This document shows positions 1 to 5,694 of a DNA stretch of 6,429 bases, piece by piece. This DNA is from Thiotrichaceae bacterium (lineage in GTDB: Bacteria; Pseudomonadota; Gammaproteobacteria; Thiotrichales; Thiotrichaceae). Within the stretch, counting starts at the first letter, position 1; every line of letters starts with the position of its first letter. Both the position numbers and the translations under genes were made by a program. Where the stretch lies: the NCBI GenBank assembly GCA_027030285.1, contig JALVFC010000382.1, forward strand, positions 1 to 6,429, given 5' to 3'. The notes under the pieces are model-generated. The model did not search any database, was not told the origin of the DNA, and worked only from the letters and a program-made list of their open reading frames with translations.

Positions 1-758
1 TGGATTTGCTCATTGTCATCCAGAGCATTTTGAATGCGTGATACGATGCCGTCAAAAGTACCTTTTTTACTTAACAGACAGTTTTGCCACCAGCGGTCGA
101 GTATTTTACTGCGGAGGGGGTACAGGCTATGGAATGCATGTATTTGCAGGTCGTGGCGTAGCTGGTTCATGCCCATGCGTCGTGCTAGCGGGGCGTGTAT
201 TTCCAGGGTTTCCCTGGCGATGCGATATTGTTTGTGGGCTGGCATGGAGCCGAGTGTGCGGACATTATGCAAGCGGTCTGCCAGTTTAATGAGGACAACG
301 CGATAGTCCTTGACCATGGCTTGCATCATTTTCTGGAAGCTGGCAACACCGGCTTCCTGTTTGTTCTTGAAACCTTTTGTGGAGAGCTTGGTGACACCTT
401 CAACCAGATCTGCCACAGTTTCGCCAAACTGCCTGGCTATATCCTGATAGGTGAAGTCGGTATCTTCGATAACATCGTGTAAGAGGGCAGCACAGATGGA
501 ATCTGCATCAAGATGCAGGTCAGCTAATATGCGAGCAACTTCCAGCGGGTGAGTGATATAAGGCTCGCCTGATTTTCGTGTGACACCATCATGTGCCTCT
601 GCTGCCAGCATGAAAGCATCGTACACTTTTTTAGAGTCGGCATCGCTCATGTAGCGTTCCACCAGCCGACAAAGGTCAACCATGCGAAATGTTACATTGA
701 CCTCCTTACTCTCAAGTGGTGTGTCGATGGTGTTATCTGGCTTTATTGCCACAGCCAT
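1..758 (-). CDS. spoT: SpoT, (p)ppGpp hydrolase/synthetase, N-terminal part (runs off left edge)
   Basis: Bifunctional RelA/SpoT-family enzyme of the stringent response; SpoT degrades (p)ppGpp to GDP/GTP plus pyrophosphate and can synthesise it weakly. The visible 252 residues hold the N-terminal HD hydrolase domain and the run-up to the synthetase domain. The HD motif reads LLHDVIEDT (H94, D95, E98, D99); with H70 (YITHP) and D161 (KLADRLHN) its spacing matches the Mn-binding residues of characterised hydrolases. RelA in gammaproteobacteria has a degenerate HD site, so an intact one favours SpoT. The adjacent rpoZ supports this. I chose the ATG at 758 because AAGGA lies 7 bases upstream. An in-frame ATG at 779 has no clear ribosome site, and homology to E. 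coli SpoT begins near the in-frame ATG at 683, so the first 25 residues are uncertain. Synthetase, TGS and ACT regions lie outside the window. Confidence 0.95.
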   Translation of the reverse strand, partial: MAVAIKPDNTIDTPLESKEVNVTFRMVDLCRLVERYMSDADSKKVYDAFMLAAEAHDGVTRKSGEPYITHPLEVARILADLHLDADSICAALLHDVIEDTDFTYQDIARQFGETVADLVEGVTKLSTKGFKNKQEAGVASFQKMMQAMVKDYRVVLIKLADRLHNVRTLGSMPAHKQYRIARETLEIHAPLARRMGMNQLRHDLQIHAFHSLYPLRSKILDRWWQNCLLSKKGTFDGIVSRIQNALDDNEQI

Positions 759-832
759 TGAAGCTTCCTTTTCAGTCATTCAGAGGTGGCTTTGTCATTT
801 CCAAAATGAAGTAAGTGGCAGTGTTATCTGGA

Positions 833-916
833 GGGGTATTAGTGGTCAGTGTTCTCACTTAAGTTACTACGCAGATTGTGCTCGGTTATGCTGAATAGTT
901 ATTTACATAATACCCC
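833..916. repeat. 9-bp inverted repeat in the rpoZ-spoT gap
   Basis: GGGGTATTA at 833-841 is matched perfectly by TAATACCCC at 908-916, with 66 bases between. The gap between the rpoZ stop (929) and the spoT start (758) has no gene and no convincing promoter. A smaller hairpin (TCATTT/AAATGA, 795-809) lies just before spoT. In the transcript the repeat would sit just after the rpoZ stop codon. The long loop makes a stable stem uncertain; the match could be chance or a two-site operator. Confidence 0.35.
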
Positions 917-928
917 AATATTCCGGTT

Positions 929-1156
929 TTATAAGCTAGCTTCGGCTTCTTCTTCAACTATCTGGCTGGCAACTGATGCCTCAGTCAGACCTTCTGCTAT
1001 TTCGCGTAATGCAATGACTGTAGGTTTGTCATTTTCCTCGTCTACCAGGGGTATAGCTCCCTGGGCGATAGAACGTGCGCGCTTTGATGCTTCCAAAACA
1101 AGAGTAAAGCGACTGCTGGTGTTTTCCAGACAGTCTTCCACGGTAACTCTGGCCAT
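929..1156 (-). CDS. rpoZ: RpoZ, RNA polymerase omega subunit
   Basis: The smallest core RNA polymerase subunit, which assists beta' folding and assembly and forms part of one ppGpp-binding site in E. coli polymerase. The 75-residue product opens MARVTVEDCLE, continues with NRF-like SSRFTLVLEASKRAR, and has the conserved block VDEENDKPTVIALREIAEGL; all are hallmark omega positions. It is shorter than the 91-residue E. coli protein, the difference lying in the poorly conserved, Glu/Ala-rich C-terminus (EEEAEASL), so it is probably complete. AGGA sits 8 bases before the ATG. spoT follows about 170 bases downstream on the same strand, as in many gammaproteobacteria, but gmk, the usual upstream partner, is absent; a divergent hemH occupies that side. 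A near-consensus promoter lies 157-185 bases upstream of the start codon. Confidence 0.96.
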   Translation of the reverse strand: MARVTVEDCLENTSSRFTLVLEASKRARSIAQGAIPLVDEENDKPTVIALREIAEGLTEASVASQIVEEEAEASL

Positions 1157-1213
1157 ATTTTGTTTCCTGAATTTAATAATAGTTAATCGTTAGTGACACT
1201 CAGCGCATATGTA

Positions 1214-1279
1214 AGGCGGTATGTTATTGATGATTAGGGGATATGTTTGCAGCGCCTAATCATCAATAACTTACCGCCT
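1214..1279 (-). repeat. 25-bp near-perfect inverted repeat in the predicted rpoZ leader
   Basis: The arms 1214-1238 and 1255-1279 are reverse complements at 24 of 25 positions; the only mismatch is 1222 against 1271. The loop is 16 bases (1239-1254). It lies between the rpoZ start codon (1156) and the predicted rpoZ transcription start (about 1306), so the rpoZ-spoT mRNA would carry a long hairpin in its 5' leader. Neither side has a T-run, so it does not look like an intrinsic terminator. I see no target-site duplication at its edges. It could be an RNase III processing site, a leader regulatory element, or a small palindromic repeat. Confidence 0.85.
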
Positions 1280-1312
1280 CCACTGTTTATCAGGCTGAGT
1301 ATTATAATCGTT

Positions 1313-1341
1313 GTTATAAGTATATATGTCATTGTTGTCAA
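1313..1341 (-). promoter_or_regulatory. Predicted sigma70 promoter for rpoZ-spoT
   Basis: On the minus strand a perfect TTGACA -35 box (1341-1336) is followed after exactly 17 bases by TATAAC (1318-1313), one base from the consensus -10. Transcription would start near 1306, giving a leader of about 150 bases that contains the 25-bp inverted repeat. It is the best sigma70 match I found in this gap. Confidence 0.75.
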
Positions 1342-1372
1342 AAAACAGGTTTTATATCGTCTGATAACCTCC

Positions 1373-1384
1373 TTGTAGCTACAA
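1373..1384. promoter_or_regulatory. 12-bp palindrome TTGTAGCTACAA upstream of hemH
   Basis: TTGTAGCTACAA is a perfect 12-base palindrome. It lies about 30 bases before the predicted hemH -10 element, overlapping or just upstream of where a -35 contact would be. Such symmetry suits a dimeric regulator, but I do not recognise it as a known operator. Chance occurrence is possible. Confidence 0.3.
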
Positions 1385-1412
1385 AAAATGAGTGATCTTG
1401 GTAGGGGTTAGA

Positions 1413-1421
1413 TGCGATAAT
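1413..1421 (+). promoter_or_regulatory. Candidate extended -10 promoter for hemH
   Basis: TGC followed by GATAAT (1416-1421) fits an extended -10 element with one base off TATAAT. No good -35 box lies 17 bases upstream, which extended -10 promoters can tolerate. Transcription would start near 1428, leaving a leader of about 25 bases before the hemH ATG. Confidence 0.45.
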
Positions 1422-1423
1422 CC

Positions 1424-1438
1424 GTAAACTCTGTTTAC
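1424..1438. promoter_or_regulatory. Inverted repeat GTAAAC-TCT-GTTTAC at the hemH start region
   Basis: Six-base arms with a 3-base spacer form a perfect inverted repeat 14 bases upstream of the hemH start codon, over the predicted transcription start. That position would suit a repressor operator; as RNA it would be a short hairpin just before the ribosome site. Neither use can be decided from sequence. Confidence 0.35.
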
Positions 1439-1452
1439 TGAAGAACCTATCT

Positions 1453-2571
1453 ATGTTGGTAACACGCTATAAAGGTGAAAAAAATTATTATCATGGCAAG
1501 CATGAATGTACGGGGGTGTTGCTGGTCAACCTGGGCACACCCGGGCAGCCTGAGACTTCCTCAGTCAAACAGTATCTGGCTGAGTTTCTTGCTGATCGTC
1601 GGGTTGTTGAAATACCGCGACTGCTCTGGTTGATGTTACTGCACGCTGTCATTTTGCGGCGTCGTTCGCCGGAGACGGCAAAGCTTTATCGTAGTATCTG
1701 GATGCCCGAAGGTTCGCCTTTAATGGTGTACTCACAGCGTATTACTGATGCCCTGGCGGAAAAACTCAAGCTACGCTTTCCGGGGCCCGTAAAAATTCAG
1801 TTGGCGATGCGCTATGGCAAGCCATCAATAGCACAGGCGCTGGAGCAGTTGCAGCAAAGAGGTGCGCGGCGTTTGCTGGTACTACCGCTTTACCCTCAGT
1901 ACTCTGCGACGACAACTGCCAGTGTTTTTGATGCTGTTGCAGGGGAGTTGCGTCACTGGCGCTGGATACCGGAAACGCGCTTTATTAATCAATACCATGA
2001 TGATGCAGGTTATATAGAAGCGCTGGCGGAGAGTGTACGCAGTCATTGGCAAGAGAAGGGTGATAATGGTTTATTATTGCTATCTTTTCATGGTTTGCCG
2101 CAACGTAATTTGCAACAGGGTGATCCGTATTTTTGTCAATGTCACAAAACTGCCAGATTGCTGGCAGGTGCTTTGCAGCTTGCTGAGGATCAGTGGAAAA
2201 TCAGTTTTCAGTCGCGTTTCGGCAAGGCGCAGTGGGTGCAGCCTTATACCAATAAGACGTTGCAACAGCTCGCGCAACAGGGAGTGGAGCGTGTAGATGT
2301 GATTTGTCCCGGCTTTCCGGCGGATTGTCTGGAAACCTTGCAGGAAATGAATATCGAAAACAAAGAGGTCTTTTTGCAGGCAGGGGGGCGTGAGTATCAT
2401 TATATTGCAGCGTTGAATGAGCGTGAATCTCATGTTGAGGCATTGTCTGATCTCATAGCCCGGCATGTACAGGGCTGGCCAGAAAGCAGTTCCGCGTGGC
2501 ATGCAGCTGATATTGAGCAGGCTGCCATTCAGTCGCAGGCATTGGCAAAAGCCCAAGGTGCCAGATTGTGA
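1453..2571 (+). CDS. hemH: HemH, ferrochelatase
   Basis: Inserts ferrous iron into protoporphyrin IX, the last step of protohaem synthesis, usually at the cytoplasmic face of the inner membrane. The 372-residue product has the family landmarks in order: VLLVNLGTP (22-30), FLADRRVVEIPRLLW (45-59), the LPLYPQYSATTT block (144-155), catalytic-site LSFHGLPQR (210-218, invariant His213), SFQSRFG (251-257), and CPGFPADCLETLQEM (285-299) with the active-site Glu294. It is about 50 residues longer than the 320-residue E. coli enzyme: a short N-terminal lead and a tail (residues 338-372) rich in Ala and Gln of unknown role. A Cys-x-Cys (228-230) is present, but I cannot claim a cluster ligand. ATG 1453 is the first in-frame start after an upstream stop; only a weak GAAG precedes it. 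Its stop overlaps the next gene. Confidence 0.97.
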   Translation: MLVTRYKGEKNYYHGKHECTGVLLVNLGTPGQPETSSVKQYLAEFLADRRVVEIPRLLWLMLLHAVILRRRSPETAKLYRSIWMPEGSPLMVYSQRITDALAEKLKLRFPGPVKIQLAMRYGKPSIAQALEQLQQRGARRLLVLPLYPQYSATTTASVFDAVAGELRHWRWIPETRFINQYHDDAGYIEALAESVRSHWQEKGDNGLLLLSFHGLPQRNLQQGDPYFCQCHKTARLLAGALQLAEDQWKISFQSRFGKAQWVQPYTNKTLQQLAQQGVERVDVICPGFPADCLETLQEMNIENKEVFLQAGGREYHYIAALNERESHVEALSDLIARHVQGWPESSSAWHAADIEQAAIQSQALAKAQGARL

Positions 2572-3494
2572 GTTGTGGTGTCCCTTTCCGTAAGGGATGG
2601 TTGCACCCGAGGTACTGGCTAACCTGGTTGGGTCTGGGCTTTGGTTTTGTCCTGGCGTGGCTACCAGTTCCTGTTCGGCACGCATTGGGAAAGGGCTTGG
2701 GCTTTCTTGTCTTTCGTTATAACAGGAAGCGTAAAAGCGTTGTACTGGCTAATTTGCGGATTGCCTTTCCCGGTCTGTCGCATGCTGAGCTGGAAAAAAG
2801 AGCCTTGCATACCTTGCAGTGGTATGGGCGAGCGATGGTGGATTACTGTGTATTGTTTTTTCTACCCAAACGGCTGCTTCAGCAACGCATTCAAATCGAA
2901 GGGGAGGGTAAAACTCAACTGGATCAGGTCATTGCCGCTGGTAACAATGTGATAATCCTGCTGATGCATAGTGCCTGGCTTGATTTTGCACCAGCAGGAC
3001 TCGGAGCTTTTTATTCCTTGTATGGTTCGTATAAACCCGTGAAAAATCCCGTTATTAACTGGTTGATGGCGAAGAGTCGCTGTCGTCATGTTGCCTCTGT
3101 GATTTCCAGAGAGGCGGGGATGATGAAGCTGGTGCGCTCTTTAAAACCAGGCAAGTTGCTGATTTTCCTTCCTGATGAAGACCTTGGCTCTGAGCATGCT
3201 GTTTTCGCACCTTTTTTTGGAGTGCAGAAAGCCACACTCAATACGCCAGCCAGAATTGCTAGACTAAAAGCAGCAGAATGTTTTCCCTGTTTTACCTGGT
3301 ACGATGAAGCAAAAAAGCAATACTGTGTCCGGCTGGGAGCGGCGTTGTCTCCTTTCCCAGGCAATAACCCATTGAAAGCTGCAAATGTTTTAAATCATGC
3401 GCTGGAGCAGCTAATTTTATATGAACCTGATCAGTATATGTGGCTACTAAAGTACTACAAGACACGACCCGATGGGGGAGATGGTGTGTATTAA
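2568..3494 (+). CDS. Lipid A biosynthesis acyltransferase, LpxL/LpxM (HtrB/MsbB) family
   Basis: Predicted inner-membrane enzyme that transfers a secondary acyl chain from acyl-ACP to a lipid A precursor. The 308-residue length is typical. Residues 17-35 form a membrane-anchoring segment; the catalytic HxxxxD motif is HSAWLD (H134, D139). Then follow SLYGSYKPVKNPVINWLM (150-167), LPDEDLGSEHAVFAPFFG (201-218) and the family C-terminus QYMWLLKYYKTRPDG (289-303). The LPDED-x-G-x-EH wording is closer to LpxM/MsbB than to LpxL as I recall them, but the subfamily needs a tree, so no symbol is given. The start is GTG at 2568, overlapping the hemH stop in GTGA, with AAGG 9 bases upstream inside hemH, so translational coupling is likely. 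No other good start occurs before residue 90. No terminator is evident downstream. Confidence 0.9.
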   Translation: MSCGVPFRKGWLHPRYWLTWLGLGFGFVLAWLPVPVRHALGKGLGFLVFRYNRKRKSVVLANLRIAFPGLSHAELEKRALHTLQWYGRAMVDYCVLFFLPKRLLQQRIQIEGEGKTQLDQVIAAGNNVIILLMHSAWLDFAPAGLGAFYSLYGSYKPVKNPVINWLMAKSRCRHVASVISREAGMMKLVRSLKPGKLLIFLPDEDLGSEHAVFAPFFGVQKATLNTPARIARLKAAECFPCFTWYDEAKKQYCVRLGAALSPFPGNNPLKAANVLNHALEQLILYEPDQYMWLLKYYKTRPDGGDGVY

Positions 3495-3571
3495 TGCGCA
3501 GGTCAAGCGTTATCTCAGCTGAAGCATTGCAGTTATTCAATATATTCTCTTTTACAGGTGGTCATTTTTTC

Positions 3572-3601
3572 TTGATGTGAATGATAAAGCACAGTTATAA
3601 T
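3572..3601 (+). promoter_or_regulatory. Predicted promoter for the lipoprotein gene
   Basis: TTGATG (3572-3577) and a perfect TATAAT (3596-3601) are separated by 18 bases. Transcription would start near 3608, giving a leader of about 56 bases. The surrounding 3495-3663 gap is AT-rich and otherwise shows no gene and no clear terminator for the upstream acyltransferase gene. Confidence 0.6.
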
Positions 3602-3663
3602 CAGTTAATCCTATTATATAGGTGATATTAAAAAAGAATAATAATAATTCAAGGGCCAATTAA

Positions 3664-4254
3664 ATGAACAAGTTTACAATACTTCCTTTATTGTTAGCAG
3701 CTATGCTGCTACAGGCTTGCGGTAATTCTGGCAATGCCAGTGTTGCTGACAATAAGCCGCTAGCTAATTTTCTGTCACTTTACTCACAATATTGTGATTC
3801 GGGTTATAAGTCAGCTGATGAGCTGGTTTCTGCACTACAAAAAGATCCCAGTTTCAGGGCTAGTGATAACTATGACGGTATTTTTGAGAAGTCTATTGGC
3901 AACCTCAGCTATGCTATTTCACCAGAGGAAGATGGTTGTACCACTGATCTGAAGCTTAAGGTTAGTGCTTCAGGTAAAGCCTATTTTGGCTTCGAAGAAA
4001 TCAATAAAGCACTCTTGTCCAAAGGTTACAGGCTGAAAGGTGATAAAGCTATTCGTACTGAGGTTGGGCTGGATAATCAGGATCTTAAAGTTATCGAGCA
4101 ACAGTATATTACTAAAGATAATAGTGTCTCTACATTAGTTTTCCCACTTGAGCATGAAGATCAATATTACATGACGCTTTTTGTCGAGAAGTTTGATACT
4201 CAGATACAAGATGTTTCAATAAGCTCTGATGATCCCAGCCTTGTGGAAATTTGA
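3664..4254 (+). CDS. Predicted outer-membrane lipoprotein of unknown function
   Basis: I do not recognise this 196-residue protein. It has a textbook lipoprotein signal: Lys at position 3, hydrophobic core LPLLLAAMLLQ, and lipobox L16-Q17-A18 before Cys19. Gly20 at the +2 position, rather than Asp, predicts sorting to the outer membrane by the Lol system. The mature part has no transmembrane stretch, is acidic, and has two more cysteines, C44 (SQYCDSG) and C92 (EDGCTTD), which could pair as a periplasmic disulfide. The C-terminus is rich in acidic and serine residues. AAGGG lies 8 bases before the ATG, and a good promoter lies upstream, so it is probably transcribed alone. Its AT-rich codon use differs from hemH next door. 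No function is proposed. Confidence 0.85.
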   Translation: MNKFTILPLLLAAMLLQACGNSGNASVADNKPLANFLSLYSQYCDSGYKSADELVSALQKDPSFRASDNYDGIFEKSIGNLSYAISPEEDGCTTDLKLKVSASGKAYFGFEEINKALLSKGYRLKGDKAIRTEVGLDNQDLKVIEQQYITKDNSVSTLVFPLEHEDQYYMTLFVEKFDTQIQDVSISSDDPSLVEI

Positions 4255-4317
4255 GGAGCATTCCTTCAGGAAGAGCAGGGCTTAATCTGAATTCGTGGCT
4301 TTACTTTGGCACAGTTT

Positions 4318-4392
4318 GTAGGGTGTGCTGAGGTACGAAACGTATCATAAGTACATGACAAACGGTGCGCCTCCTGCGTCGGTACATCCTGC
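4318..4392 (+). repeat. Large imperfect hairpin, 29-base arms
   Basis: Arm 4318-4346 (beginning GTAGGGTGTGCTGAGG) can pair with arm 4364-4392 (GGTGCGCC...CATCCTGC) across a 17-base loop. I count 18 Watson-Crick and 7 G-U pairs of 29 when read as plus-strand RNA, so nearly all differences are transitions that keep pairing on this strand only. It lies in the 265-base gap between the lipoprotein and coiled-coil genes. It resembles the palindromic intergenic repeats common in gammaproteobacteria, but that family link is from memory. No T-run follows, so it is a poor terminator. Confidence 0.65.
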
Positions 4393-4412
4393 ATAAGAAT
4401 ACTTTTGGTTTA

Positions 4413-4460
4413 GGATATGCGGCTTTAGCCGCGCGCAGTCACGACTAAAGTTGCATGTCC
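4413..4460. repeat. REP-like palindromic element, copy 1
   Basis: The two 20-base halves (4413-4432 and 4441-4460) pair around an 8-base loop with five differences, all transitions. The left half contains its own perfect mini-hairpin GCGGC-TTTA-GCCGC (4419-4432) and the right half a weaker one. The outer ends GGATATGC and GCATGTCC closely match those of the element at 5452-5559 (GGACGTGC and GCACGTCC), and the inner cores share TTtAGCCG and GACTrAAGT. Two inverted small hairpins make a BIME-like unit. It ends 59 bases before the coiled-coil gene. Confidence 0.7.
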
Positions 4461-4519
4461 TTGCACCCCCGTTAATTTACGTTGAATTCCTTAATCATTC
4501 GTTTTCAAGTTGTTGAATA

Positions 4520-5440
4520 ATGTTAATTATCAGAATACTGCTCCTCTCTTTGTTGTGTGTACTGCCTGTTCAGTTTGTTTGGGCGGCTGATACAGTTGCT
4601 ACTATGTTGAGTGAATTGATCTATCTGTTAGAGCTACTCGTTCTTGCAGTTGTGAGCATTGGTCTGATTCTGGTTACATTATCCATTGCTAAAAGTCGTC
4701 AGAAACTTGGCAAGTTTGTTACTGATTGCCGTGAAGAAATGAATCAGGAGCGTGCTGTACTGAAGCTTACGATGGAATCAGTGCAGGAAAAAGAACAACA
4801 AATTTCCTATATGGCACATTTGTTACAGAAGCATCTTGAAATTGACCTGTCTGATGTTTCAGAAGTGGTAACAGATAAAAAAAAAGCCTCTGAACCGGAA
4901 ATTCTGGTAGAGGTGCTAGATGATCCAGATGTCGAGTCTGAGTATTCAGCACAAAATACTTTTCATTCTTCTGCAAAACATGAGACCAAGATAGATCCCC
5001 GTATGGTAGCTGCGGATGGTAGTGTCAAGCGTGCTCATTTTGGACCAGATCAATTTCTTTTGCAGATGTCTGATTATCAGCAGCAGGTTTCTCAACATAT
5101 CCAGAATTCGGTGAAACAGGCAAATCAGTATCTGGGGGATGTGTTAACAGATATTCAGGCAGAAACTGAAACAGTAGAAAAGGAAAGAAGCAGAATTAAG
5201 GAATGTATTTTTGCTATCCAGGCGAATATTCGCTTTAAAGATACGCAAAGAATGAATACCAAAGATAGTCAGCTGATAAAACAGTTAGAGCGGGTTGATG
5301 CTCGTCTGGAGCAATTAAAATCTAGCCAGATTGAAATTAGCAAGCAATATCAGCAGGCGATACGAGAAGTAAAGAAATTCACTGCAGGTTTTGATGATGA
5401 GCTGGTTTCTGAGCCAGATGAAGCGGTCAGTGTTGCCTGA
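4520..5440 (+). CDS. Membrane-anchored coiled-coil protein of unknown function
   Basis: I do not recognise this 306-residue protein. Residues 1-23 look like a cleavable signal peptide (hydrophobic run, then VWAADT with a possible cut after Ala22 or Ala23), followed by a transmembrane helix at about 33-57 and the basic stretch KSRQKLGK. By the positive-inside rule the remainder would be cytoplasmic; if the first segment is not cleaved, the N-terminus is a two-helix hairpin with the same result. Residues about 69-105 and 170-290 are rich in Glu, Gln and Lys with heptad-like spacing, so they are probably coiled coils, separated by an acidic, serine-rich linker (about 108-165). No catalytic motif is visible. 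ATG 4520 follows an in-frame TGA directly upstream and has only a weak ribosome site. REP-like elements flank the gene on both sides. A scaffold or tether role is a guess only. Confidence 0.85.
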   Translation: MLIIRILLLSLLCVLPVQFVWAADTVATMLSELIYLLELLVLAVVSIGLILVTLSIAKSRQKLGKFVTDCREEMNQERAVLKLTMESVQEKEQQISYMAHLLQKHLEIDLSDVSEVVTDKKKASEPEILVEVLDDPDVESEYSAQNTFHSSAKHETKIDPRMVAADGSVKRAHFGPDQFLLQMSDYQQQVSQHIQNSVKQANQYLGDVLTDIQAETETVEKERSRIKECIFAIQANIRFKDTQRMNTKDSQLIKQLERVDARLEQLKSSQIEISKQYQQAIREVKKFTAGFDDELVSEPDEAVSVA

Positions 5441-5451
5441 TTTTCGGTTCC

Positions 5452-5559
5452 GGACGTGCGGATTCAGCCGTGCATCAGTACTTTTTTATCGATACGGAAT
5501 AATCTTATACCTGAAGAGAAGATAATAATCTCCGCTGGCGCGACTGAAGTCGCACGTCC
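5452..5559. repeat. REP-like palindromic element, copy 2
   Basis: Halves 5452-5473 and 5538-5559 are inverted copies agreeing at 18 of 22 positions, including perfect outer ends GGACGTGCG and CGCACGTCC. They are separated by 64 AT-rich bases, much longer than the 8-base loop of copy 1. The right half holds the mini-hairpin GCGAC-TGAA-GTCGC (5540-5553). It begins 12 bases after the coiled-coil gene stop. Confidence 0.7.
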
Positions 5560-5566
5560 TTTTTTT
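5538..5566 (+). terminator. Probable intrinsic terminator made from the REP-like right half
   Basis: The right half of the REP-like element, able to fold as GCGAC-TGAA-GTCGC or to pair with the distant left half (5452-5473), runs straight into seven T residues (5560-5566). This is the only T-tract hairpin between the coiled-coil gene and the rpsO promoter, so it probably ends that transcript. Six bases (CACGTC) lie between the mini-hairpin and CT-run, so the efficient form may need the long stem. Confidence 0.6.
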
Positions 5567-5665
5567 CGCGTCCTTTTATGGCGTTTGCCCTGGTCTGTTT
5601 ACGGCATAATGGCTGCCAGTCCAGAGTGTTATTCCCTGAAAATTCTTAAATATCTTAAATAAATG

Positions 5666-5694
5666 TTAACCCCTTCAGCAGATAGTGGTATTAT
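5666..5694 (+). promoter_or_regulatory. Predicted rpsO promoter with extended -10 and GC-rich discriminator
   Basis: TTAACC (5666-5671), a 17-base spacer, and TATTAT (5689-5694) preceded by TGG form a sigma70 promoter with an extended -10. The bases after the -10 (GCGCGCCC, 5695-5702) are very GC-rich. GC-rich discriminators are known at ribosomal promoters repressed by ppGpp with DksA, so growth-rate and stringent control is a reasonable inference. Transcription would start near 5701. Confidence 0.7.

Noticed and set aside
195..482. Plus-strand open frame of 95 codons
   Set aside because: It lies antisense to the HD domain of spoT, whose minus-strand reading is unmistakable; no ribosome site and no protein-like composition.
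849..1193. Plus-strand open frame of 114 codons
   Set aside because: It is the antisense shadow of rpoZ, and its sequence has no family features.
1214..1279. Intrinsic terminator between rpoZ and hemH
   Set aside because: The genes diverge, so none is needed, and neither arm is followed by a T-run.
1303..1308. Plus-strand TATAAT as a hemH -10 box
   Set aside because: No acceptable -35 lies 16-18 bases upstream, and it sits within or next to the predicted start of the divergent rpoZ promoter.
2080..2685. Minus-strand open frame of 201 codons opposite hemH
   Set aside because: It is antisense to strongly conserved ferrochelatase motifs, and its translation looks like a shadow, rich in Arg, Leu, Gln and Thr with no domain.
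4261..4272. Terminator hairpin TTCCT-TC-AGGAA after the lipoprotein gene
   Set aside because: The stem is only five weak pairs with a 2-base loop and has no T-run.
4413..4460. CRISPR repeat or integron attC site
   Set aside because: There is only one copy on each side of a gene, no spacer array, no cas or integrase gene, and no attC core sites.
5456..5662. Plus-strand open frame of 68 codons after the coiled-coil gene
   Set aside because: It runs through the REP-like element and the T-run, has no ribosome site, and its translation is not protein-like.
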